From the NCBI GenBank assembly GCA_027452265.1, contig DAIDGR010000074.1, positions 28,578-92,577 on the forward strand: DNA of 64,000 nucleotides. Reading direction: 5' to 3'. The DNA is from Caulobacteraceae bacterium. GTDB lineage: Bacteria; Pseudomonadota; Alphaproteobacteria; Caulobacterales; Caulobacteraceae. The position numbers were made by a program, and so were the translations under genes. Positions within the stretch are counted from its first letter, which is position 1. Each line of letters opens with the position of its first letter. The notes below the pieces were generated by a model. That model did no database searches and was not told the DNA's origin. It saw only the letters and a program-made list of their open reading frames with translations. Of the stretch, positions 16,533-25,939 are shown one piece after another.

Positions 16533-17783
16533 TTATCCCCCGACCAGCGCCCGCGCCGCCAAGGCGGCGAGCAGGGCAGGGGGCATGACACGCGCGCCGA
16601 TGGCGAAGAACCTGGCGTAGCTCATCTCCTGGCCTTCTTTGCGCAGGATGGTGAGCCACAGAATCGTCGCCAGCGAGCCGGTGATCGAGAGGTTGGGGCC
16701 GACATCGACGCCGATCAGGGCGCTGTCGATCAGCCGCGGCGCAGCGTGGGCGGCGTTCAGCGTCTTGCTCATCAGAAGGCCGACCGGGAGGTTGTTGGCG
16801 AGGTTATCGGCCAGGGCGACCAGGATGCCTGTCGCGCCAGCCGCCAGCCCGTCATGGGCCGAGGCGGCGTCGAGCCCTTGGGCCAGGGCCTGCGCCGCTC
16901 CGCCCTGCTGCAGCGCCTCGACCAGAACGAACAGCCCCGCAACCAGGGGCAGGATCGACCAGTGCACGGCTCCGACCAGGGGCAGGGGCGATTCCCGCCG
17001 GCGAATCAGGGTCGCCGCGGCGGTGGCCGCGCCCAGGGCCAGGGTCGGCGGGCCGAGCGGCGCCCCCAGGCCTGAGGCGATCATTAGACCCGCGCAGGTG
17101 ACGCAAAGGCCGATCAGGGCTGTCCATCCGCCGGGTCCCAGACGGGGCACAGCCATGCGCGCGGCCATCTCGCCCGTGAGGTCGCCCCGCTCGGTCCAGC
17201 GCAGCATGAGAAAGGTGACCGCCAAGGCCGAGGCGCTTGAGGGGCCGAGCCGCAACAGCCAGTGGACCAGGCTGGGCATCTGGTCCTGATACAGCACCAG
17301 GTTGGCCGGGTTTGAGATGGGCAGGATGAAGCTCGCCGTGTTGGCGACCATGGCGCAGACGATCAGATAGGGGCGCGCGGGGGCCTTGGCGGCCCGCGCC
17401 ACGGCCAGAACGGCGGGGGTCAGCACCACGGCCGTGGCGTCGTTGGAGAGAAAGGCCGTCACCAGCACGCCGACCCCGAACACCAGGGCGAAGAGGCGGG
17501 TGCGCGAGCCGCGAGCCCAGTCGACGGCGAGGGCCGCGACCCAGTCAAAGACCCCCTCGCGCCGCGCCGTTTCGGACAGCAGCATCATGCCGGCGAGGAA
17601 CATATAGACATTGTCGCCCTGCAGGACGCCCGCCCAGGCGAGGCGCGGGCTGATCAGTCCAGCGAGGATCGCCAGGGCGGCGCCGGCGAGGGCCCAGACA
17701 TATTCCGGCAGGCGAAACGGGCGGCCGATCATCGCCGCCACGGTCGCAAGCGCGATCAGCCAGACCGCTGCGTCGCCGGTCAT
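16533..17783 (-). CDS. ArsB/SLC13-type ion permease
   Basis: Inner-membrane carrier of 416 residues with ten to twelve hydrophobic segments. The region FLSNDATAVVLTPAVLAVA is the ArsB/NhaD-type hairpin motif and SFILPISNPANLVLY is the second one, both features of the ion-transporter superfamily that includes arsenite pumps and dicarboxylate carriers. No arsR, arsC or arsA lies nearby, so arsenite export should not be assumed; phosphate, silicon or dicarboxylate-like anions are alternatives. It converges on the M20D gene with only 4 bp between stops and begins about 90 bp from the divergent MscS gene. Confidence 0.75.
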   Translation of the reverse strand: MTGDAAVWLIALATVAAMIGRPFRLPEYVWALAGAALAILAGLISPRLAWAGVLQGDNVYMFLAGMMLLSETARREGVFDWVAALAVDWARGSRTRLFALVFGVGVLVTAFLSNDATAVVLTPAVLAVARAAKAPARPYLIVCAMVANTASFILPISNPANLVLYQDQMPSLVHWLLRLGPSSASALAVTFLMLRWTERGDLTGEMAARMAVPRLGPGGWTALIGLCVTCAGLMIASGLGAPLGPPTLALGAATAAATLIRRRESPLPLVGAVHWSILPLVAGLFVLVEALQQGGAAQALAQGLDAASAHDGLAAGATGILVALADNLANNLPVGLLMSKTLNAAHAAPRLIDSALIGVDVGPNLSITGSLATILWLTILRKEGQEMSYARFFAIGARVMPPALLAALAARALVGG

Positions 17784-17875
17784 GCGGGGAGGGGCCTTAC
17801 CATCGCCCGCAGATGCGCCGCGCCGCTCGCCCCTGTCCAGGGGCTCCTTGCCTGGGCTAAAAGCAAGGGGGTGGC

Positions 17876-20338
17876 GTGGATGCGAGGTCCCCGGGCGTGC
17901 GGCGTCTTAGGCTGATCCTGTCGATTTTGGCGCTTACGCTGCTCGGCTCAATTGGCGCCGCGGCGGCGCCCCCGGAAGCCCTGCGCATTCCCGATGCGGA
18001 CATCCAGGCGGCGATCAGCCAGGCGGATATGCAGCTGCATGACGCCGGCGCCGGCTATCGAACGGCCAGCCTCAGCGATCTGGAGATCAAGTCGCGTCTG
18101 GCCGAGATCGACGCGGTTCAGCCGCGCCTGCAGGCGGTTCTTGGCGAGACGACGACCCGTCTGCGCGATGTCGAGGCGCGTCAGGCCCAGCTTGGCCCCC
18201 CGCCACCCAAGGGCGTGCGCGAGGACCACGCCGTCGAGGCGCTGAGGCGGCGCTTCGAACGGGCCGTGACCATTCTGGGAGACGATCAGCACCAGATTCA
18301 GGTGCTCCAGGTGGAAGCGCAGCAGATCAGCGATGTTCTGACCCGTCGCCTGAAGACCAATTTCGACACGCGGCTCTATTCCCAGAGCCGGTCCCTACTC
18401 GATCCCGACCTCTGGCGAATGCTGGCGACGGACGGACCGAGCGATCTGGGGCGCATCGCGGACGCCTTGGCCGACCAGACGGACGCCTACAACCAGAACT
18501 CCGCCGCCAACGCCCAGGTGACCCTCATCGCGGCCGCCGCCCTGGCCCTGTTGATCCTGGGCCCGATACGTATCCTGGCCCTCAATCTGGGCCTTCGCCG
18601 GGCCGCGCGCGACGAGACCCGTTCCGCCCTGACCCGGTCCTGGCTGGCCCTCTGGCGGGTGCTGGTGGGAACCGCGACGCCGCTCCTGGCCGGCCTGTTG
18701 ATGCGGGGGGCGTTGCAAAATGTGCAGGCCCTCTCGGATGTGGGCGAGACGGTGGTCGCGCTGCTGGTGCGCACCGTGACCTTCGCGGCCTTCATCGACA
18801 GCCTCGGTCGCGCCGTGCTCTCCCCCGGCCATGACGAGTGGCGCCTGGCGCCGATCTCCGACTCCGTGGCGCGACGCCTCGGTCTGTTTCCCACCCTGAT
18901 CGGGATCAGCTCAGCCCTGAGCGCCTTCGCCGGGGGGTTCGACGCGGCGGTCGGGGTCAGTCTTGCCGGGCAGGTGGTGATCGATAACGCCGCCGTGGCG
19001 CTTGAGATCGGCGTCGTGGCAGTCGGCCTGGCGGCGGCGGGGAGAGCGCGGATCGCTCAGCTCGTCGCCGGTGAATCGGGCGGCAATTCGCGTCTGCCCT
19101 GGGTCCTGGCGGCCCTCGCCGGATGGCTGTGCGTACTCACGGCGATCGGCGCCGACCTTCTCGGTTACCTCGCCTTTTCCGGCTTCGTCATCCGCGAGGC
19201 CGTGTGGGCCGGGGCGGTGCTCGCCCTGATCTTCCTGGTCTTTCGTTTGGTGGACGAGGCCATCCCGACCTTCCTGGCGCCGGACCACCCCATGGGCGCG
19301 GCGCTGGAGACCGCGCTCGTCCTGTCGCCCGAGGCGATTGAGCAGATCGGGGTTCTGACGAGCGGACTGGCGCGCCTGGCCCTTCTGGCCTTCGCCCTGG
19401 TCGCCGTCATGGCGCCGTTCGGGGCCAGCGCCGGCGACATCTTCGGCCGCGTCGCGCCGACCAGTCTGGTGCTGCATCTGGGCCAGGTGACGATTTCACC
19501 CGGCGCCGTGCTGGGGGCGCTCGCCCTGTTTCTGATCGGCCTATTCATGACCCGGGCGGTGCGCCGTTGGCTGGAGCGGCGTTACCTGCCCAAGACCCAG
19601 CTCGACATGGGCGTGCGCACGTCCCTGGCCATTGGCGTCAGCTATCTGGGCGCCACGATCGCCATCATCGTCGCCTTCGCCTCCCTGGGCCTCAGCCTCA
19701 GTCAGATCACCCTGTTCGCCAGCGCCCTGTCCGTGGGCATCGGCTTTGGCCTGCAGTCGATCATCGGCAATTTCGTTTCCGGCCTGATCCTTCTGGCCGA
19801 ACGGCCGGTGCGGGTCGGGGACTGGGTGGCGATCGGCGACCTGGAAGGGGATGTGCGCAAGATCTCCGTGCGCGCCACCGAGATCGAGATGGCCGACCGC
19901 TCGCGCCTGATCGTGCCCAACAGCGAACTCGTCACCAAGACGGTGCGCAACGTCACCCACGCCTCGGCCACGGGGCGGGTGCGCATTGTGCTCAAGGTCA
20001 CCGCCTCGGCCGATCCCATCCAGGTGCGCGACCTGCTCATGGCCCGGATCGCTGCGCACAAGGATCTGCTCAAGCAGCCCGCGCCCGGGGTGTTTCTGAC
20101 CAATGTCGTGGACGGCGCCCTGGAGTTCACCTGCCTCGCCTATGTGCGCTCGCCGCGAGACGCTTTCCGGGTCAAGAGCGAGCTGCTGTTCCAGATCGTA
20201 CCCGACCTCAGCGCCGAGGGGATCGCTCTTTCGAGCGCCACCACGGTCGTCAATCTGGGTCTGGGCGAGCGGATGATCGAGCCGGACTCTCATCCCGCGC
20301 CGCCGCCGCGCAAAAGCCGGACCAAGCGTCCGCGCTGA
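17876..20338 (+). CDS. Large mechanosensitive channel (DUF3772 plus MscS domain)
   Basis: Inner-membrane channel of 820 residues beginning at GTG 17876, which is preceded by AAGGGGG. Order: signal sequence (about 8-26), periplasmic coiled helical domain of the DUF3772 type (about 30-180, many heptad-like Leu/Ala/Glu), a set of about eight to ten membrane helices, and a C-terminal MscS pore and beta domain (about 575-790). The pore helix and gate are recognisable as SVGIGFGLQSIIGNFVSGLILLAERPV split over two segments, followed by VGDWVAIGDLEGDV. Such channels release solutes on hypo-osmotic shock, and the extended N-terminal part resembles MscK/YbdG-type sensors. The Lys/Arg-rich tail (KSRTKRPR) is cytoplasmic. 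Confidence 0.88.
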   Translation: MDARSPGVRRLRLILSILALTLLGSIGAAAAPPEALRIPDADIQAAISQADMQLHDAGAGYRTASLSDLEIKSRLAEIDAVQPRLQAVLGETTTRLRDVEARQAQLGPPPPKGVREDHAVEALRRRFERAVTILGDDQHQIQVLQVEAQQISDVLTRRLKTNFDTRLYSQSRSLLDPDLWRMLATDGPSDLGRIADALADQTDAYNQNSAANAQVTLIAAAALALLILGPIRILALNLGLRRAARDETRSALTRSWLALWRVLVGTATPLLAGLLMRGALQNVQALSDVGETVVALLVRTVTFAAFIDSLGRAVLSPGHDEWRLAPISDSVARRLGLFPTLIGISSALSAFAGGFDAAVGVSLAGQVVIDNAAVALEIGVVAVGLAAAGRARIAQLVAGESGGNSRLPWVLAALAGWLCVLTAIGADLLGYLAFSGFVIREAVWAGAVLALIFLVFRLVDEAIPTFLAPDHPMGAALETALVLSPEAIEQIGVLTSGLARLALLAFALVAVMAPFGASAGDIFGRVAPTSLVLHLGQVTISPGAVLGALALFLIGLFMTRAVRRWLERRYLPKTQLDMGVRTSLAIGVSYLGATIAIIVAFASLGLSLSQITLFASALSVGIGFGLQSIIGNFVSGLILLAERPVRVGDWVAIGDLEGDVRKISVRATEIEMADRSRLIVPNSELVTKTVRNVTHASATGRVRIVLKVTASADPIQVRDLLMARIAAHKDLLKQPAPGVFLTNVVDGALEFTCLAYVRSPRDAFRVKSELLFQIVPDLSAEGIALSSATTVVNLGLGERMIEPDSHPAPPPRKSRTKRPR

Positions 20339-20430
20339 CGCCAGGGGGAGCGGCTCATCTCTCAGTCGACGCCGCGCCGTGCTGGGCTTAACCTCGCCTC
20401 GAGGACGGGTCCAACCGTTGGAGGATTGCC

Positions 20431-20868
20431 ATGATGATTGCACGCACCCTTGTTCTGGCTCTGGCCGCAAGCGGGGCCCTGGCCCTGGCGACCCAGGCCG
20501 GCGCCGAGACCCTTCGCTACACCGCCACGCTTGATGGCGCTCATGAGACGCCGCCCAATGACTCGCACGGGCACGGCATGGCCGACGTCACCTATGACAC
20601 GGAGACCCATGCGATCTCCTGGAACGTGACCTTTGACGGCCTCACCGGGCCGGCCACCATGGCGCACATCCACGGCCCAGCGCCGGTGGGCAAGGCGGCC
20701 GGCGTCGTCGTGCCGCTCGGCATGGCCCCCAAGAGCCCGACCTCGGGCCAGGCGACCCTGACCGACGTGCAGGCGAACGATCTGAAACAGGGTCTTCTCT
20801 ATGTGAACGTGCACACCGCCGCCCATCCGGCTGGCGAGATCCGCGGTCAGCTGACCCCCGCGCCCTGA
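20431..20868 (+). CDS. Secreted CHRD-domain protein
   Basis: Exported protein of 145 residues with a signal peptide ending TQAGA (about residue 25). The remainder is one CHRD domain: YTATLDGAHETPP at the start, ISWNVTFDGLTGPATMAHIHGPA in the middle and LYVNVHTAAHPAGEIRGQL at the end. CHRD domains were named from chordin; the bacterial single-domain proteins have no established activity, though conserved His and Asp residues suggest metal or ligand binding. It stands between the MscS gene and a second M20 peptidase gene on the same strand. Confidence 0.88.
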   Translation: MMIARTLVLALAASGALALATQAGAETLRYTATLDGAHETPPNDSHGHGMADVTYDTETHAISWNVTFDGLTGPATMAHIHGPAPVGKAAGVVVPLGMAPKSPTSGQATLTDVQANDLKQGLLYVNVHTAAHPAGEIRGQLTPAP

Positions 20869-20934
20869 GGCCTCTGGCCCCGCGCCCGTGTCCGGTCTAA
20901 GCCCTGCGGCAATGGCTGGACGCGGGAGAGCGGG

Positions 20935-22371
20935 ATGACCGGAAGGGTGAGCGGGATTGGGGCCGTGGGCGCCGCCTTGGGGCTGCTGTCGGCGGCCGGC
21001 GCCTGGGCTCAGGCGGCCCCCGCCGCGACGCCCGTCCCACCCACGCCCTATGTCGCGCTCGGTCGCGATCTCCTCAAGGGCCTGGTCGAGATCGACACCA
21101 CCCACGCCCACGGGTCGACCGCCGCGGCGCAATATCTGGCGGGCCGCTTCCTCGCCGCGGGCTTCCCCGCCGCCGACGTCCAGGTCCTTGCGCCTTCCGA
21201 CCATCCCACCAAGGGCAATCTGGTGGTGCGCCTGCACGGGACCGGAGCGGGCGCGCCGGTGATGTTCCTGGGGCACCTGGACGTGGTCGAGGCCAATCGC
21301 GCCGACTGGACCTATGATCCGTTCAAGCTGACCGTGGTCGATGGCTATGCCTATGGCCGCGGGACCGAGGACATGAAGAGCGGCGACGCCGCCATGGCCG
21401 ACGCCCTGATCCGGCTGCATGACTCCGGCTTCAAGCCGGCCCGCGACATCATCGTCGCCTTCACCGCCGACGAGGAAGCCGGCGGCGACGCCAGCGGCAT
21501 CGACTGGCTTCTCAAGACCCACCGGCCCCTGATCGACGCCGGCCTGGTGATCAATCCCGATGGCGGCGAGGCCGGGCTGAAGGACGGAAAGCGGCTCTAC
21601 CTGGCGATCCAGACCAGCGAGAAGGTGTTCGCCACCTTCCGCCTGGAGGCTCACGACAAGGGGGGGCACAGCTCACGGCCGACGCCGGCCAATCCGATCT
21701 ACCACATGGCCGCCGCCCTCGACCGGCTCAGCCAATACAGCTTTCCGGTAGACCTGACGCCGACCACCAAGGCCTATTTCAAGGCCCGCGCCGGCCTGGA
21801 GAGCGGGCAGGTCCGAGCGGATATGGAGGAGGTCGCCGCTGGTCATCCCTCGGCCGCCGCTCTGGCGCGCCTGTCGCGCGAGGTGGAGACCAATATCGAC
21901 CTTCGCACCACCTGCGTCGCGACGGTGATCAAGGGCGGCCAGGGCGAGAGCGCCTTGCCCGAGGACGTGTCCGCCCTGGTGCAGTGCCGGGTCATGCCCG
22001 ATGAGCCGATCGCCGATGTCGAGGCCAGGTTGCGCGCCGTGATCGCCGATCCGACGGTCCAGATGACCGTCTACACCGCGCCCGAACTCTCGCCGCCCTC
22101 GCCCCTCTCGCCCAAGGTGACCCAGGCGGTGGCGGAGGTGACCCATTCCATGTGGCCAGGCCTGACCCTGTTGCCGGAGCTCTCCGCCGGAGCCACCGAC
22201 AGCGCCTTCACCCGCGCCGCAGGCATCCCCTCCTATGGCGTCGACGGCGACTTCGTGGACCTCGACGACTCCCGCGCCCACGGCCGGGACGAGCGGGTCA
22301 ATCTCGTCGCCTTCGATCAGGACCTGGAGTTCATCTACCGGCTGATGAAGACCCTGGGCTTGGAGTCGTGA
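20935..22371 (+). CDS. Secreted M20-family metallopeptidase (carboxypeptidase/deacylase type)
   Basis: Di-zinc peptidase of 478 residues with a signal peptide (1-24, ending AWAQA). Metal-site motifs are GHLDVVEAN (His and the catalytic Asp), GRGTEDMKSGDAAM (bridging Asp), TADEEAGG (catalytic Glu and metal Glu) and a C-terminal His in SRAHGRDER. The lid/dimerisation domain contains HDKGGHSSRPTPANP. The layout matches M20/M25/M40 enzymes such as CPG70-like carboxypeptidases rather than the M20D family. It is 66 bp downstream of the CHRD gene and may be cotranscribed. The substrate is unknown. Confidence 0.87.
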   Translation: MTGRVSGIGAVGAALGLLSAAGAWAQAAPAATPVPPTPYVALGRDLLKGLVEIDTTHAHGSTAAAQYLAGRFLAAGFPAADVQVLAPSDHPTKGNLVVRLHGTGAGAPVMFLGHLDVVEANRADWTYDPFKLTVVDGYAYGRGTEDMKSGDAAMADALIRLHDSGFKPARDIIVAFTADEEAGGDASGIDWLLKTHRPLIDAGLVINPDGGEAGLKDGKRLYLAIQTSEKVFATFRLEAHDKGGHSSRPTPANPIYHMAAALDRLSQYSFPVDLTPTTKAYFKARAGLESGQVRADMEEVAAGHPSAAALARLSREVETNIDLRTTCVATVIKGGQGESALPEDVSALVQCRVMPDEPIADVEARLRAVIADPTVQMTVYTAPELSPPSPLSPKVTQAVAEVTHSMWPGLTLLPELSAGATDSAFTRAAGIPSYGVDGDFVDLDDSRAHGRDERVNLVAFDQDLEFIYRLMKTLGLES

Positions 22372-22381
22372 CGCGCCGGGC

Positions 22382-22579
22382 CTAACCCCCGCGCACCATG
22401 TTCACCAGGTGGGCGAGGACGGCGACGATAGCCATCACACCCAGCAGCATCAGAAACCGCCAGGGCGCCCAGCGTGGCTTGAGCGTCAGGAGGGGCCGGG
22501 GCTGCGCACCCATGAAGCCGAAGAACAACGTCGCCAGCACCACCGCGCCGAGGATCGCCAGGGTCTCGCCGACGCCCAT
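22382..22579 (-). CDS. Small two-helix membrane protein coupled to pdeM
   Basis: A 65-residue protein with two strongly hydrophobic segments (about 5-24 and 42-60), linked by a short basic loop with PRPLLTLKPRWAPWR, and ending in Arg-Gly-Gly. Its ATG overlaps the pdeM stop codon (TGATG), which strongly suggests translational coupling. I do not recognise a named family. The overlap, the full hydrophobic pattern and the absence of another gene in the gap to the convergent peptidase make it a credible gene. A role together with the helicase/phosphoesterase operon is possible, but position alone does not prove it. Confidence 0.65.
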   Translation of the reverse strand: MGVGETLAILGAVVLATLFFGFMGAQPRPLLTLKPRWAPWRFLMLLGVMAIVAVLAHLVNMVRGG

Positions 22580-23256
22580 CAGTCGGCCGCCAGGGCGGCG
22601 AAGGCCACCGGATGCACGCGCTCGCCATGAAGCACCCCGGCCAGGGGCGCGCGGCTGAACAGGCCGGCGAAGGCGGTGTCGCGGATATTCAGACCTCCGG
22701 TCAGGGCGCCGAAGGCCGGCAGGATGATCCGCTCTCCGTCGGTGACGAAGCAGCGCCGTCGCAGGCGCCCGGTCCGCCCCTTGAGCTTGGCGCAGGGGTG
22801 AAGATGGCCCGCCACCTCGCCCGGCGCCGCCCTGGGCCTCGGCTCATGGACGAAGGTCAGGCCCTCCAGCTCCAGATCCGCCAGCGCCTCGCCAGGCAGG
22901 GGGCCCGGCCCTGCGGCGTCGTGATTGCCGAGCACCCAGACCAGGCGTCGCCGGTTCGCCAGGCAGGCCAGGCGCGCACGCGCTTCGGGCGCCAGGCGGG
23001 CCTCGGCGGCTGCGTCATGCAGGGTGTCGCCCAGGAGCACGACCAGGGTCGGATCGAGGGCCTCGACCTCGGTCTCCAGGCGCGAGAGCGTCTCGGCTGT
23101 GTCGAACGGGGGCAGCATCTGGCCGCGCGCGGCATAGGCCGAGCCTTTCTCCAGGTGCAGATCGGCGACGATCAGGGCCCGCGCACCATCCAGCCACAGG
23201 GCCCCGCTCGCGCGGCATTCGGCCGCCGCGCCGTTGACGCGAATCCGAAGGCTCAT
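22579..23256 (-). CDS. pdeM: Ligase-associated DNA damage response endonuclease PdeM
   Basis: Calcineurin-like metallophosphoesterase of 225 residues. Metal motifs in order: ADLHLEKG (Asp32, His34), LLGDTLHD (Asp77), GNHD and GHLHP. This set, together with the preceding Lhr-type helicase gene, identifies the PdeM family, which in many bacteria accompanies an ATP-dependent DNA ligase, an MBL-fold exonuclease and the helicase in a repair cluster. The start at 23256 overlaps the helicase stop by 4 bp (ATGA). The open frame continues 155 codons upstream, but that part lies under the helicase gene and lacks domain features. Ligase and exonuclease genes are not in this window. Confidence 0.92.
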   Translation of the reverse strand: MSLRIRVNGAAAECRASGALWLDGARALIVADLHLEKGSAYAARGQMLPPFDTAETLSRLETEVEALDPTLVVLLGDTLHDAAAEARLAPEARARLACLANRRRLVWVLGNHDAAGPGPLPGEALADLELEGLTFVHEPRPRAAPGEVAGHLHPCAKLKGRTGRLRRRCFVTDGERIILPAFGALTGGLNIRDTAFAGLFSRAPLAGVLHGERVHPVAFAALAAD

Positions 23257-25856
23257 GGCCCCGATTGCTCCGCGTTCCCGATGTCCATCCGCTCGTCCCC
23301 CACGGCGCGCGCGATCAGATCCTGCGTCCAGCGCTGGGCGTCGTACCCGGCCGAGGCGTCCTCCAGGATCAGGCTCGCCGCCGATTGCCCAGGAGAGGCC
23401 TGACGCCCAATCTCGGCGATCACCGAGACGGAAAAGGGCGAGAGCCGCTCCAGCGCCTGATGCCTGATCTTGCCCCTGATTCGACAGAGGAGGTCGGCGA
23501 GGCGGGCGATGTCGATCATGCCCTGGGCGGCGTCCTCCCGGGCGCAGCGCAAAAGCAGGTGATCGCTCTGGTGCCGCCGCAACACCTCGTAGATCAGGTC
23601 GGTGGAGATATTCACCTGGCGCGAGGTCTTTTCGCCGCCCGCAAATCGACGCTCGATCAGACCAGAGATCAGGGCGCAGGCCTTGAAGGCGCTCTTCATC
23701 AGCGGGCTCTCGTCCAGCCACGCCTCCAGGTCGTCGCCCAGCATGTCCTCTTCAAACAGGGCGTCCATGTCGAGGTTCGCGAGGTCGCGCACCGTCCAGA
23801 TGGCCAGCGCGTAGTCGTTGCAGACAAAGCCCACCGGCCCCACCCGCAATCGCTCCAGGCGCCGGGTCAGGAGCATGCACAGCGTGGTGTGGGCAAGCCG
23901 CCCCTCGAACGGATAGGCGACCAGAAAGTGACGCTGACCGTGGGGAAATGTCTCCACCAACATCTCGTCTGGCGCGGGGATGATCGAGCGTTCGCGCTGG
24001 AGGCCGAGCCACTCGGCGACATCGGCGGGGAGGGCGCTCCAGCGGCTCTCGTCCGACATCATCGCCCGCACCTTGGCCGCGAGAAAGGTGGAGAGGGCGA
24101 ACTTTGACCCGCCCCAGGACGGCATCCGCGCCTCCTCGCCGGGCGCGGGGCTGACCAGCACCTCGGTCCCGGTCACCCCCTCCAGTCGCCAGGTCTGGCC
24201 AGCGAAGACGAAGGTATCGCCGATCTCCAGAACGTCGAGGTACCCCTCCTCGACCTCGCCGATCTTGCGCCCGCCCCGCGTCTGGGGTCCGATCTTGCGT
24301 CCGCCCTTGGCGGAGACCACCCGGACGGCCAGCATGGCGGCCGAGACAATGGCCCCGACATTGAGGCGATGGCGCAGCACGGTCTCGCGGTTGCGCGCGA
24401 CAAGCCGGCCGTCGCTGCGCCGCACGATGCGCGCGAAGCGATCATAGGCGCGAAGGGCGTAGCCGCCGGTCGCCGCCAGATCGAGGGCCGCGTCGAACCC
24501 GGACCGCTCCAGGCTCGCATAGGGGCCCGCGTTCCGCACCTCTTCATAAAGGGCGTCCGGATCGCACGGTTCGGAACAGGTCAGGCCCATGAGGTGTTGA
24601 GCCAGAACATCCAACGCCCCCTGGCGGGGCCTCTCATGGTCGAACGCGCTCTCGGCTATGGCCTCACGGGCGGCCTGGCATTCCAGCATCTCGAAGCGGT
24701 TGGCGGGCACGAACAGGGCGCGGCTGGCCTCATCCAGCCGGTGATTGGCCCGGCCGATCCGCTGCACCATGCGCGAGGCGCCCTTGGGTGTGGCCACCTG
24801 GATGACGAGGTCCACATCGCCCCAGTCGACGCCAAGGTCGAGCGTCGAGGTACAGACCACGGCGCGCAGCTCGCCCCGGCTCATGGCCGCCTCCACCTTG
24901 CGCCTCTGTTCGGCGGCGAGGGAGCCGTGGTGCAGGGCAATGGGCAGGTTGTCCTCGTTCAGCCGCCACAGCTCCTGGAAGGCGAATTCGGCCTGGAAGC
25001 GGGTGTTGACGAAGACCAGCGCCGAGCGCGCCTGCCGAATGGCGTCATAGACCTCGGCCATGGCATGGTGGGCGGTGTGGCCCACCCAGGGCACGCGGCC
25101 TTGCGAGAGCAGGAGATCGACCACGGGCGGCGCTCCGCCCGCGCCGCGCACCAGGCTTACCGGCCGCGCCGGGTCAGGCGAGAGCCAGTCCTGGATCAGC
25201 CCTGGCTCGGCCACCGTGGCCGACAGCCCGATCAGGGTCATATCCGGCGCCAAGGCGCTCAGGCGGGCGAGCCCGAGCGCCAGGAGGTCTCCGCGCTTGC
25301 TGGGCCACAGGGCGTGAACCTCGTCGATCACCACCCGCCGAAGGTCCGCGAAATAGCTCCGCGCGCCCTCCCAGGCGAGAAAAAGGGCCAGCTGCTCGGG
25401 TGTTGTGAGGAGGATATCGGGGGGCGCACGCCTCTGCCGCTCGCGCCGCCCCACGCCCGTATCGCCGGTGCGGGACTCGATGGCGATGGAAAGGCCCATC
25501 TGCGTGACCGGAGCGAGGAGATTGCGCTCCACATCCACGGCCAGAGCTTTGAGCGGCGAGATGTACAGGGTGTGCAGGCCTCTCGCCCCGGCCTCGCCGG
25601 GCCTCCGCGGCGGCCGCCCCGCCAACTCCACCAGACTTGGGAGGAACCCCGCCAGGGTCTTGCCCCCGCCCGTCGGCGCGATCAGCAGAGCATGACGCCC
25701 GGCCCGCGCCTCCGCCAGGACCGCAAGCTGATGCGGCCTGGGCGTCCAGCCGCGCGCGGCGAACCAGGCGGCGAAGGGTTCGGGCAAGGGGGCGCAGGCG
25801 CCTGGCGGGCCATCCGCGCAGGTTGAGATCAGAGCTTGGGCCGCGGCGCCGTTCAT
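23253..25856 (-). CDS. lhr: Ligase-associated DEXH-box helicase (Lhr-like)
   Basis: Superfamily 2 helicase of 867 residues. Visible motifs are RPHQLAVLAEARAG (Q-like), APTGGGKT (Walker A), IDEVHAL (DEVH Walker B), LSATVAEP (motif III), VFVNTRFQAEFAFQ (motif IV), STLDLGVDWGDVDLVIQVATPKG (motif V) and RIGRANHRL (motif VI, Arg finger). A winged-helix plus Lhr-core C-terminal half follows. The length is that of the shorter, ligase-associated branch rather than full-length Lhr (about 1500). It is the first gene of an operon with pdeM and a small membrane protein. It shares an 83-bp divergent promoter region with the DinG-like helicase gene. Confidence 0.92.
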   Translation of the reverse strand: MNGAAAQALISTCADGPPGACAPLPEPFAAWFAARGWTPRPHQLAVLAEARAGRHALLIAPTGGGKTLAGFLPSLVELAGRPPRRPGEAGARGLHTLYISPLKALAVDVERNLLAPVTQMGLSIAIESRTGDTGVGRRERQRRAPPDILLTTPEQLALFLAWEGARSYFADLRRVVIDEVHALWPSKRGDLLALGLARLSALAPDMTLIGLSATVAEPGLIQDWLSPDPARPVSLVRGAGGAPPVVDLLLSQGRVPWVGHTAHHAMAEVYDAIRQARSALVFVNTRFQAEFAFQELWRLNEDNLPIALHHGSLAAEQRRKVEAAMSRGELRAVVCTSTLDLGVDWGDVDLVIQVATPKGASRMVQRIGRANHRLDEASRALFVPANRFEMLECQAAREAIAESAFDHERPRQGALDVLAQHLMGLTCSEPCDPDALYEEVRNAGPYASLERSGFDAALDLAATGGYALRAYDRFARIVRRSDGRLVARNRETVLRHRLNVGAIVSAAMLAVRVVSAKGGRKIGPQTRGGRKIGEVEEGYLDVLEIGDTFVFAGQTWRLEGVTGTEVLVSPAPGEEARMPSWGGSKFALSTFLAAKVRAMMSDESRWSALPADVAEWLGLQRERSIIPAPDEMLVETFPHGQRHFLVAYPFEGRLAHTTLCMLLTRRLERLRVGPVGFVCNDYALAIWTVRDLANLDMDALFEEDMLGDDLEAWLDESPLMKSAFKACALISGLIERRFAGGEKTSRQVNISTDLIYEVLRRHQSDHLLLRCAREDAAQGMIDIARLADLLCRIRGKIRHQALERLSPFSVSVIAEIGRQASPGQSAASLILEDASAGYDAQRWTQDLIARAVGDERMDIGNAEQSGP

Positions 25857-25939
25857 CGGCCCTGCATATCATGTTCCCGGTTTGTGCGGACGCAGGTTTG
25901 GGCGTCGCCTCCCGTCGCGACCAGTGCTAGGCCGGGGAC

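Noticed and set aside
16533..17783. Arsenic resistance operon
   Set aside because: The permease resembles ArsB in motifs, but no arsR, arsC or arsH gene is present nearby, so an arsenic role is not supported.
22579..23721. PdeM extended by 155 residues at the N-terminus
   Set aside because: The extension lies inside the lhr-type helicase gene and has no domain; ATG 23256 overlaps the helicase stop as expected of a coupled gene.
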